Assembly: GCA_013812465.1 (NCBI GenBank)
Contig: JACCTK010000377.1
Span: forward strand, 1-10,953
Reading direction: 5' to 3'
Length of the DNA: 10,953 nucleotides
Origin: Actinomycetota bacterium
GTDB lineage: Bacteria > Actinomycetota > Thermoleophilia > Gaiellales > Gaiellaceae
Shown here: positions 6,289 through 10,953 of the stretch, piece after piece
How positions within the stretch are numbered: the first letter of the stretch is position 1
How the letters are laid out: every line of letters begins with the position of its first letter
Notes under the pieces: generated by a model
The model's input: only the letters and a program-made list of their open reading frames with translations
Databases searched by the model: none
What the model was told of the DNA's origin: nothing
Translations under genes and position numbers: made by a program

Positions 6289-7254
6289 ATGAACGTCCCG
6301 ATCGATCGCTCGACGACGTGGCCGTACGAGGGCGGTGAGCCCGGTCCGTTCTCGTACACCCGGTTCTCGAGCCCCACGGTCGCGGCAGCCGAGCATGCGC
6401 TCGGCGAGCTCGACGGGGGAGAAGCCCTTCTCTTCTCCTCGGGTGCGGCCGCGTCGGCCGCGGTGATCCTCGCGCTCCTCTCACCGGGGCAGACAGTCGC
6501 CCTTGCCGAAGGCGCGTACTACGGAACGGGCGTACTGCTCGGCGAGCTCCGGCGCTGGGGCGTGAAATGCGTGGAGTTCGACCAGACCGGTCCACCGCCG
6601 CGCGACATCGACCTCGTCTGGATCGAAGCGCCGTCCAACCCGTTCCTGACGATGCCCGACTTCGAAGCGGCGGCCGCGCATCCCGCGCCGGTCGTCTGCG
6701 ACTCGACAGCTGCCACACCGCTCCACGTGAGACCTCTCGAGCGCGGATGCCAGATCGCGCTCCATTCGGCGACCAAGGGCCTGGCCGGACACGATGACGC
6801 CCTCGTGGGCGCCCTCGTCACCGGTGACGCCGACGTGGCAGCACGGCTACGCGAGTTCCGCTCGCGGACGGGGCCAGTTGCCGCACCCGATGTCGCGTGG
6901 CTTCTCCTACGTGGTCTGCAGACGCTCGAGGTGCGCGTTGCCCGCCAGACCGAGAGCGCTCGCGACCTCGCGGAGCGCCTCCACGCCCATGACGCCGTCG
7001 AGATCGTCCGCTATCCCGGCTTCGGCCCGCTCATTTCGTTCGACGTCGCCGGCGCAGACGCTGCGCGCCGTGTCGAGACGGGCACTCGGCTGATCGCCAA
7101 CAAGACCAGCCTGGGCGGCGTCACCTCGCGGATCGAAGCTCGGTCACGTTGGGAGGGCGACCGGGTGCCGCCAGGACTGCTCCGGCTGTCCGTCGGCCTC
7201 GAAGATCCCGAGACGTTGTGGATCGACCTCGAGCGCGCGCTCGTTACGGACTAA
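6289..7254 (+). CDS. Cys/Met metabolism PLP-dependent enzyme (cystathionine synthase/lyase-like), short form
   Basis: This 321-residue cytoplasmic enzyme belongs to the Cys/Met metabolism PLP family, which catalyses gamma- or beta-replacement and elimination on sulfur amino acids. Landmarks in order are YTRFSSPT (residues 23-30; YSRYGNPT in relatives), the SSGAAA loop (50-55), the GAYYGT stretch (75-80), EAPSNP (113-118), Asp138 in CDST, which holds the pyridine nitrogen, and the cofactor Lys163 in HSATKGLAGHDD. The C-terminal part with TSLGGVTSRIEARS is intact. It is about 60-80 residues shorter than typical members (380-400), with much of the N-terminal segment missing and the start already at the usual NPPVYRSST region. 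Since that segment normally helps form the active site across the dimer, the chemistry may differ. It begins 10 bases after the toxin stop and may share that transcript. The specific reaction is not decidable here. Confidence 0.85.
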   Translation: MNVPIDRSTTWPYEGGEPGPFSYTRFSSPTVAAAEHALGELDGGEALLFSSGAAASAAVILALLSPGQTVALAEGAYYGTGVLLGELRRWGVKCVEFDQTGPPPRDIDLVWIEAPSNPFLTMPDFEAAAAHPAPVVCDSTAATPLHVRPLERGCQIALHSATKGLAGHDDALVGALVTGDADVAARLREFRSRTGPVAAPDVAWLLLRGLQTLEVRVARQTESARDLAERLHAHDAVEIVRYPGFGPLISFDVAGADAARRVETGTRLIANKTSLGGVTSRIEARSRWEGDRVPPGLLRLSVGLEDPETLWIDLERALVTD

Positions 7255-7322
7255 CAGCTCAGGTCGCCACTCGAGAACGAGTCGGCTCAGGGCGGCGCCG
7301 GGCGACTGACTTCATAGAAGCG

Positions 7323-7345
7323 AGGCCTCCTCAGGAGCCCCGCCT
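7323..7345. terminator. Possible bidirectional hairpin between convergent genes
   Basis: CTCCT (7327-7331) and AGGAG (7333-7337) can pair around a one-base centre, and AGGC (7323-7326) can pair with GCCT (7342-7345) outside, with a bulge of four Cs. It lies between the stops of the PLP enzyme and the repeat protein. There is no T-tract, so intrinsic termination is doubtful. Confidence 0.3.
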
Positions 7346-7362
7346 ATTGCTAACGAATGCCT

Positions 7363-8016
7363 CTAGCTCGTGTTGGCGCGAAGCAACGACGTGAGTCCGC
7401 CCAAGGCCTTCGCCTGTTGCGACCGGATGCCTTGCCACTTCGCCGCGGCGTTCGCGACCTGAGCCTTCGCTCGTGCCGGCTGGCTGATCTGCGCCTTGGC
7501 CAGAGCGGTCCGGCTGACCTGCACGGTCGCCCGCGCAGGCTGGCTGATCTGGGCGCCCGCCTTCGCAACCTGACTCACCTGAGCCTGCGATTTCGCGGGT
7601 TGCACGCTCGCTGAGGCCTGCTGCGCGAACGCAAAGGTTCCGAGGAGCGCGGCGACCGCGGCCACCGTCGCCGGCTTGCGCGCCGACAAATGCGCCTCGA
7701 CGTCGGCCGTCGCTCGCTCGATAACCTCGGCCGGGGCGCCGGCGACCGCCAGGAACGGCTCGATCGCGGCCTCGGGAAGTCCCCAGCCGACGAGCTCCGC
7801 GATCGGATCCTGCTCGACTCTCGCCCGAAACTCGTCGTCGCCATAGATTCGATCGACCAGGCCGCCGATGCGCTCACGATCCCGCTCCGCAACCGTTGCA
7901 AGGTCCGAGAAACCCTCGTTGCGGAGCGTCGTCACGGGATCGTGCTCGAGGGCGGTGGCGAAGGACTTGTCCCCGTACAGTCGCTCGGAAAAGACGGAGA
8001 TCAGCTGCGTGCTCAT
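7363..8016 (-). CDS. Unrecognised protein: duplicated acidic domain, hydrophobic segment, basic 10-residue-repeat tail
   Basis: I do not recognise this 217-residue protein. Residues 1-107 hold two related units, ERLYGDKSFATALEHDP (11-27) and DRIYGDDEFRARVEQDP (55-71), each followed by a Leu and a Gly-Phe or Gly-Leu. This part has about 22 acidic and 10 basic residues. Residues 113-114 are Arg-Lys, then comes a hydrophobic segment VAAVAALLGTFAFA (118-131) ending in QQASAS, which resembles a signal-peptidase site. The remaining tail has no Asp or Glu, about a dozen Lys/Arg, and five tandem 10-residue repeats of form xAQ[VI]SQxA[KR]A (144-193). There is no Cys and only the initiator Met. A good ribosome binding site (GAGAGGAG, about 8 bases before ATG 8016) supports the start. 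Inferred topology is acidic part inside, basic tail outside. A leader-like or membrane-anchored role is possible but unproven. It is divergent from msrA. Confidence 0.75.
   Translation of the reverse strand: MSTQLISVFSERLYGDKSFATALEHDPVTTLRNEGFSDLATVAERDRERIGGLVDRIYGDDEFRARVEQDPIAELVGWGLPEAAIEPFLAVAGAPAEVIERATADVEAHLSARKPATVAAVAALLGTFAFAQQASASVQPAKSQAQVSQVAKAGAQISQPARATVQVSRTALAKAQISQPARAKAQVANAAAKWQGIRSQQAKALGGLTSLLRANTS
7438..7587 (-). repeat. Five tandem 30-base units coding a 10-residue repeat
   Basis: Residues 144-193 of the repeat protein align as five units: QAQVSQVAKA, GAQISQPARA, TVQVSRTALA, KAQISQPARA, KAQVANAAAK. Units 2 and 4 are nearly identical. At DNA level the period is 30 bases; the words CTGGCTGATCTG on the plus strand recur 60 bases apart. 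The repeat is protein-coding in phase and carries no spacers. Confidence 0.85.
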
Positions 8017-8023
8017 GGTGCTC

Positions 8024-8031
8024 GCTCCTCT
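8024..8031 (-). promoter_or_regulatory. Ribosome binding site of the repeat-protein gene
   Basis: On the minus strand GAGAGGAG lies about eight bases before the ATG at 8016. It is one of the few canonical Shine-Dalgarno sites in the window, where most starts look leaderless, and it fixes the start codon. Confidence 0.6.
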
Positions 8032-8092
8032 CGTTGAACTCGATCTCTAGACGCGTCAGGAAAGCTTCATCTTCCCCCACGACGCCTACCGC

Positions 8093-8098
8093 TACCCT
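8093..8098 (+). promoter_or_regulatory. Candidate -10 box (TACCCT) for msrA
   Basis: TACCCT is followed by six bases (TGGGGC) and the msrA ATG at 8105, so the transcript would begin at or beside the start codon. No convincing -35 is seen. Confidence 0.45.
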
Positions 8099-8104
8099 TG
8101 GGGC

Positions 8105-8764
8105 ATGTCCTTTTTCCGCAAGAAGGCCGCAATGCCGGCGCCGGAGGCCGCGCTGTCGGGTCGCGAGGACGAGATGACGGGACTCACAGACCACCTCGTC
8201 CTGGGAACGCCGCTGACGCCGCCGTTCCCGGACGACGCCGAGCAGGCGATCTTCGGCATGGGCTGTTTCTGGGGCGCGGAGCGCTTGTTCTGGGAGGCGT
8301 CTGGGATCCACACGACCGCCGTGGGCTACGCGGGCGGGCTCACGCCGAATCCGACCTATCGAGAGGTCTGCTCCGGCCGCACCGGCCACACCGAGGTCGT
8401 GCTCGCGGTGTTCGATTCCTCGGAGACGATTTACGACGAGATGCTCCGGATCTTCTGGGAGGGCCACGACCCGACCCAGGGCATGCGCCAAGGCAACGAC
8501 GTGGGAACCCAGTATCGGTCGGCGATCCTCTGGACGAGCGACGCGCAACGCGACGCCGCGCTCGCCTCGCGCGAGCGCTTCCAAGCCGAGCTCACCAGCG
8601 CGAGGTACGGGTCGATCACGACCGAGATCGCGGAGGCAGGCCGGTTCTACTACGCGGAGCCGTACCACCAGCAGTACCTGGCCGCGAACCCGAACGGCTA
8701 CTGCGGGCTCGGCGGCACCGGCGTCAGCTGCCCGATCTCGACCGGCGTCCAGAGCGCCTCGTAG
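8105..8764 (+). CDS. msrA: Peptide-methionine (S)-S-oxide reductase
   Basis: MsrA reduces the S-epimer of methionine sulfoxide in oxidised proteins and free methionine, using thioredoxin as the usual electron donor. The 219-residue cytoplasmic protein has the catalytic motif GCFWGAE with nucleophile Cys54, then [23 protein letters not shown] in two parts (residues about 73-95), and the C-terminal [13 protein letters not shown] with resolving Cys200 and Cys209. This is the three-cysteine arrangement of E. coli MsrA (Cys51, Cys198, Cys206). An extra N-terminal stretch of about 45 residues before the core is normal for the long form. The ATG at 8105 fits a leaderless transcript. It is divergent from the repeat-protein gene (88 bases between starts) and convergent with the aminotransferase gene (60 bases between stops). 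Confidence 0.96.
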   Translation: MSFFRKKAAMPAPEAALSGREDEMTGLTDHLVLGTPLTPPFPDDAEQAIFGMGCFWGAERLFWEASGIHTTAVGYAGGLTPNPTYREVCSGRTGHTEVVLAVFDSSETIYDEMLRIFWEGHDPTQGMRQGNDVGTQYRSAILWTSDAQRDAALASRERFQAELTSARYGSITTEIAEAGRFYYAEPYHQQYLAANPNGYCGLGGTGVSCPISTGVQSAS

Positions 8765-8824
8765 ACGAAGACAAGCCTCGCCCCTACGAGTCAGACTCCG
8801 CCGGCTTTCTCGCGGGGGCGCGCG

Positions 8825-10096
8825 TCAGGCGACGAGCGATTCTTCCAAGATCGCAAGACCTCGCTCGAGATCTTCTCCGCCGATCGTCAGCGGCGGCAGT
8901 AGGCGAATCACGTTGCCGTAGAGGCCGCACGACAGAAGGATGAGCCCGCGGTCGAACGCCGCCGAGACGACAGCCTGGGCGCGCTCGGGCGAGCGCTCGG
9001 TGAGTTCGAAGGCGAGCATGGGGCCGAGCCCGCGCACCTCGCCGATTTCGGAGTGGCGACCCGCCAGCGCCTCGAGCCGACCGCGCAGCTGTGCCCCTTG
9101 CTCGCGCGCCTGCGCGAGGAAACCTTCTTCGGAGACGATGTCGAGCACCGCCAGCGCAGCCGCGCACGAGAGCGGGTTGCCGCCGAAGGTGCCGCCGAGG
9201 CCGCCCACGTGGACGGCGTCCATGAACTCCGCCCGGCCCGTCACAGCTGCGAGCGGAAGACCTCCCCCGATGGACTTTCCCGAGACGAGCAGGTCCGGCT
9301 CGACACCCTCATGGTGGTCGACGGCCCACATCTCCCCCGTGCGGCCGATTCCGGTCTGAATCTCGTCGTCGACGTACATGATCCCGTGTGCGCGACACAG
9401 CTCCTGGAGACGGAGGAGGTAGTCGCGGGGCATCGGGATGAACCCACCTTCGCCCTGCACCGGCTCCAGCACGACGCACGCCACCGTGGACGGATCGACG
9501 TCCGCCTTGAACAGGCGCTCGAGGGCGGCGATGGCGTCATCGGACGAGACCCCGCGGAACGGATACGGAGCGGGAACGCGGTAGACCTCGGGAGCGAACG
9601 GGCCGAAGCCCTTCTTGTACGGGCTCACCTTGCTCGTCATCGTCATCGCGAGAAGCGTGCGCCCGTGGAACGCGTACTCGAAGGCCACGACCGCGGGGCG
9701 ACCGGTGGCGGCTCGCGCGATCTTGACCGCATTCTCGATCGCCTCGGTTCCCGCGTTCACCAGCAGCGAACGCTGCTCGCCGGAGCCGCAGGGCGAGAGC
9801 TCGGCCAGGCGACGGCAGACCTCGACGTACGGCTCGTAGGTGCCGACGACGAAGCATTGATGGAGGAAGCGATCGGCCTGCTCCTTCACCGCCTCGACCA
9901 CTGCCGGATGGCGGTGCCCGAGATTCTGGCAGCCAATCCCGCCGGCGAAGTCGATGAACGAGCGCCCGTCGACGTCAGTGATGCGCGCGCCCTCTGCGTG
10001 TGACACGACGAGACGCGGCGTCGAGACTCCCGGGGCGACGTACCGGGCACGGTCCGCCGCGATCCGCTCCGACTGGGTGCCCTCCCTCACCGGCAT
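8825..10096 (-). CDS. gabT: Class III aminotransferase, GabT-like (4-aminobutyrate aminotransferase)
   Basis: This PLP enzyme moves the amino group of 4-aminobutyrate or a similar omega-amine to 2-oxoglutarate, giving succinate semialdehyde and glutamate. In the 423-residue protein one sees DFAGGIGCQNLGHRHP (about 49-64), the phosphate-binding NAGTEAIENA (114-123), AFHGRTLLAMT (142-152), VLEPVQGEGGF (209-219), the cofactor-binding DDEIQTGIGRTG (243-254) and the Schiff-base Lys274 in VSGKSIGGGLPL. All are the forms typical of GabT rather than ornithine or acetylornithine enzymes, although substrate range cannot be proven. The frame opens at GTG 10111, but ATG 10096 is preferred: it has a CATAAT box exactly six bases upstream, and the GTG would place that box inside the gene. 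An inverted repeat upstream suggests repression. It lies alone on its strand, between msrA (convergent) and tRNA-Thr (divergent). Confidence 0.9.
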   Translation of the reverse strand: MPVREGTQSERIAADRARYVAPGVSTPRLVVSHAEGARITDVDGRSFIDFAGGIGCQNLGHRHPAVVEAVKEQADRFLHQCFVVGTYEPYVEVCRRLAELSPCGSGEQRSLLVNAGTEAIENAVKIARAATGRPAVVAFEYAFHGRTLLAMTMTSKVSPYKKGFGPFAPEVYRVPAPYPFRGVSSDDAIAALERLFKADVDPSTVACVVLEPVQGEGGFIPMPRDYLLRLQELCRAHGIMYVDDEIQTGIGRTGEMWAVDHHEGVEPDLLVSGKSIGGGLPLAAVTGRAEFMDAVHVGGLGGTFGGNPLSCAAALAVLDIVSEEGFLAQAREQGAQLRGRLEALAGRHSEIGEVRGLGPMLAFELTERSPERAQAVVSAAFDRGLILLSCGLYGNVIRLLPPLTIGGEDLERGLAILEESLVA

Positions 10097-10102
10097 CGGG
10101 CG

Positions 10103-10108
10103 ATTATG
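10103..10108 (-). promoter_or_regulatory. Candidate -10 box (CATAAT) for gabT
   Basis: On the minus strand CATAAT, one base from TATAAT, is followed by six bases (CGCCCG) and the ATG at 10096. This decides for ATG 10096 against GTG 10111 as start and suggests a leaderless message. Confidence 0.5.
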
Positions 10109-10113
10109 CACCT

Positions 10114-10132
10114 ACTGAAGCGGGACTTCAGT
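10114..10132. promoter_or_regulatory. Perfect 7-base inverted repeat over the gabT -35 region, candidate operator
   Basis: ACTGAAG (10114-10120) and CTTCAGT (10126-10132) are perfect inverted copies around CGGGA. With a 17-base spacer to the CATAAT box, the -35 hexamer would be CTGAAG, inside the right arm. The position suits a repressor or activator of gabT. No regulator gene lies next to it in the window. Confidence 0.5.
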
Positions 10133-10188
10133 GTGTACGCGCACGGACCCTACGCCTCCGGACGGGACGGTGTCTACGATTCGAGTAC

Positions 10189-10261
10189 GCCGGAGTAGCT
10201 CAGCTGGTAGAGCAACGCCCTTGTAAGGCGTGGGTCGTGGGTTCGAGTCCCTCCTCCGGCT
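10189..10261 (+). tRNA. tRNA-Thr, anticodon TGT
   Basis: The 73-base cloverleaf has acceptor arms GCCGGAG and CTCCGGC with discriminator T, D-stem GCTC/GAGC, anticodon stem ACGCC/GGCGT with loop CTTGTAA (anticodon TGT at 10222-10224, reading ACA), and a T-loop TTCGAGT. The T-stem GTGGG/CCCTC contains one T-T mismatch at pair 50-64; all other stems pair fully. The 3' CCA is not encoded. TACGAT at 10175-10180, eight bases upstream, may be its -10 box. A weak inverted repeat (TCGTTG 10269-10274, CAACGA 10285-10290) follows, without a T-tract. Confidence 0.93.
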
Positions 10262-10292
10262 CTAGCGATCGTTGTCTGTCCGAGCAACGAGC

Positions 10293-10298
10293 TAGGCT
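10293..10298 (+). promoter_or_regulatory. Candidate -10 box (TAGGCT) for the nuclease pseudogene
   Basis: TAGGCT is followed by six bases (CGGGGC) and the GTG at 10305, again the leaderless spacing. TTGTCT at 10272-10277 is a weak -35 candidate with a 15-base spacer. Confidence 0.45.
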
Positions 10299-10304
10299 CG
10301 GGGC

Positions 10305-10713
10305 GTGGATCATCCAAAGGATGTCGGTGACCGCACAACACTTGCGGTCATGATCGCGCTACGGGAAGCTGGTTACATAATCGCGATCCCGTTCGGTGAG
10401 AACACTCGTTACGACCTGGTGGTCGATGATGGTGAAGGGCTACGCCGCCTCTAATGCAAGACCGGCAGGCTCCGCCAGGGAGCCGTGCTGTTCAGTACGG
10501 CGAGCACGTATCTCCATCACCGCCACGCACCCGTGTCGCGTCGCGCCTATCAGGGCGAGATCGATTTCTTCGGCGTGCACTGCGCGGCGACACAAGGGGT
10601 CTATCTCATCTATCGACGATGTACCGACGAGGGCCGCGGCGGTGCTTCGAGTCGAGCCGGCACGCAACGGGCAGCGAAAGCGAATCAGGCTCGCCGCCGA
10701 CTACCAGATAGGG
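10305..10713 (+). pseudogene. PD-(D/E)XK endonuclease-like gene, broken by a stop codon and a frameshift
   Basis: From GTG 10305 the frame reads VDHPKDVGDRTTLAVMIALREAG in pieces, then PFGENTRYDLVVDDGEG and a TAA at codon 50 (10452-10454), directly followed in frame by CKTGRLRQGAVLFSTAS and RAYQGEIDFFGVHC. This matches the group-I-intron-associated type of PD-(D/E)XK nuclease (RYDLVID ... VQCKTGRL ... GEVDVFAVYC). The stop stands where relatives have the Gln of the catalytic QxK motif, so one C-to-T change (CAA to TAA) would explain it. After VYLI near 10605-10615 the protein continues in another frame as DDVPTRAAAVLRVEPARNGQ and IRLAADYQIG, ending about 10713. Two independent lesions argue for a pseudogene. 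The natural end is uncertain because the second frame stays open into the convergent sigma-factor gene. Confidence 0.8.
10328..10350 (+). other. Perfect 8-base stem-loop inside the nuclease pseudogene
   Basis: TGACCGCA (10328-10335) and TGCGGTCA (10343-10350) are perfect inverted copies around a 7-base loop (CAACACT). A smaller hairpin, CATCC-AAA-GGATG (10311-10323), lies just before it. Both fall within the first 16 codons of the pseudogene. Whether they form in RNA or bind a protein is unknown. Confidence 0.4.
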
Positions 10714-10738
10714 ACCGTCACGGTGCCGGCGTTGTCCG

Positions 10739-10953
10739 TCAAGCGAGCACCTCGCGCGTCTTCTGGTGTGCGAGGATCTTGCGCTTCACGCGCTGGAGGG
10801 CGTTGTCGATCGTCTTCGTGTCGCAACCCAGGTCCTCGGCCATCTCGTCGTAGGAGTTGCCCTCGAGGTAGAGCCGGAGCGCTTCTGACTCGAGCTGCGA
10901 GAGTCCGGAGCCGAGGCAGAAGACGAGGCTTTGAAGCTCCTCGGTGGAGATGA
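10739..10953 (-). CDS. sigH: RNA polymerase sigma factor, SigH/Spo0H-like (C-terminal part only)
   Basis: The minus strand from the right edge encodes the last 70 residues of a sigma-70-family factor, ending at TGA 10741-10739; the 5' part lies outside the window. The visible part is region 4: LSQLESEALRLYLEGNSYDE followed by MAEDLGCDTKTIDNALQRVK, a helix-turn-helix that reads the -35 element. The ending TIDNALQRVKRKI is close to Spo0H/SigH of Bacillus (SIDNALQRVKRKL) rather than to ECF or housekeeping factors. SigH-like factors also occur in non-sporulating actinobacterial lineages, so a sporulation role should not be assumed. It converges with, and slightly overlaps, the extended frame of the nuclease pseudogene. 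Confidence 0.88.
   Translation of the reverse strand, partial: ISTEELQSLVFCLGSGLSQLESEALRLYLEGNSYDEMAEDLGCDTKTIDNALQRVKRKILAHQKTREVLA

Noticed and set aside
7438..7587. CRISPR-like array because of the 30-base period
   Set aside because: Units are contiguous, imperfect and in coding phase, there are no spacers and no cas genes nearby.
7357..7614. A plus-strand frame over the repeat region that reads like Leu-rich pentapeptides (RLADL units)
   Set aside because: The regularity follows automatically from the 30-base repeat of the minus-strand gene, which has a good ribosome binding site and a duplicated N-terminal domain; the plus frame has neither.
7874..8668. A 264-codon minus-strand frame opposite msrA
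   Set aside because: It is antisense to msrA, whose catalytic and resolving cysteines are all present, and it collides with the repeat-protein start.
9053..10003. A 316-codon plus-strand frame opposite gabT
   Set aside because: It is antisense to an intact aminotransferase with all PLP motifs and has no motif of its own.
10189..10261. tRNA-Thr as a pseudogene because of a T-T mismatch in the T-stem
   Set aside because: All other stems, the anticodon loop and the T-loop are normal; one T-stem mismatch is tolerated in many tRNAs.
10396..10953. An intact 185-codon plus-strand gene at the right edge
   Set aside because: Only its middle (about 10610-10713) resembles protein, namely the frameshifted C-terminus of the nuclease; the rest is out of frame with the nuclease or antisense to the sigma factor.

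Overview
The window is GC-rich DNA from a high-GC Gram-positive bacterium, most likely an actinomycete-type organism (Actinomycetota). The evidence is a two-gene acyl-CoA carboxylase (fused biotin carboxylase-biotin carrier plus a PccB-type carboxyltransferase), a sucrase/ferredoxin-like protein, frequent GTG starts, and many starts preceded by a TANNNT box at leaderless spacing. A Spo0H/SigH-like sigma factor at the right edge and the overall protein flavour would fit the class Thermoleophilia, but that placement is an inference. No replicon, phage or insertion-sequence marker is visible. The window looks like an ordinary chromosomal region carrying a toxin-antitoxin cassette and two decaying genes.

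Layout, left to right. (1) 1-2370, minus: the fused alpha subunit of an acyl/propionyl-CoA carboxylase, followed with a 4-base ATGA overlap by a sucrase/ferredoxin-like gene that runs off the left edge. (2) 2393-2932, plus: pgsA, divergent from the carboxylase gene with only 22 bases between the start codons. (3) 2887-3099, minus: a 70-codon gene, possibly a carboxylase epsilon-like subunit, whose 3' end overlaps the 3' end of pgsA. (4) 3293-4007, plus: a broken and internally rearranged GNAT acetyltransferase. (5) 4009-5574, minus: the carboxyltransferase beta subunit, with the Asp that marks propionyl-CoA preference. (6) 5671-6278, plus: a Phd/YefM antitoxin and VapC-type PIN toxin with a 4-base overlap, then (6289-7254) a short Cys/Met-metabolism PLP enzyme in the same direction. 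(7) 7363-8016, minus: an unrecognised repeat protein with an acidic duplicated N-terminal domain, a hydrophobic segment and a basic 10-residue-repeat tail. (8) 8105-8764, plus: msrA. (9) 8825-10096, minus: a GabT-like class III aminotransferase with an inverted repeat in its promoter. (10) 10189-10261, plus: tRNA-Thr(TGT). (11) 10305 to about 10713, plus: a PD-(D/E)XK nuclease pseudogene. (12) 10739-10953, minus: the C-terminal end of a SigH-type sigma factor. No gene-free stretch exceeds 300 bases; the longest, about 3100-3292, shows only candidate promoter elements.

Functionally, the carboxylase alpha and beta subunits (and perhaps the small gene between them) would together carboxylate propionyl-CoA or another short acyl-CoA to feed methylmalonyl-CoA or malonyl-CoA metabolism, with the GabT-like enzyme and PLP enzyme in amino-acid breakdown. 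The most novel item is the 217-residue repeat protein. The most general pattern is the TANNNT-N6-start promoter architecture shared by at least five genes.
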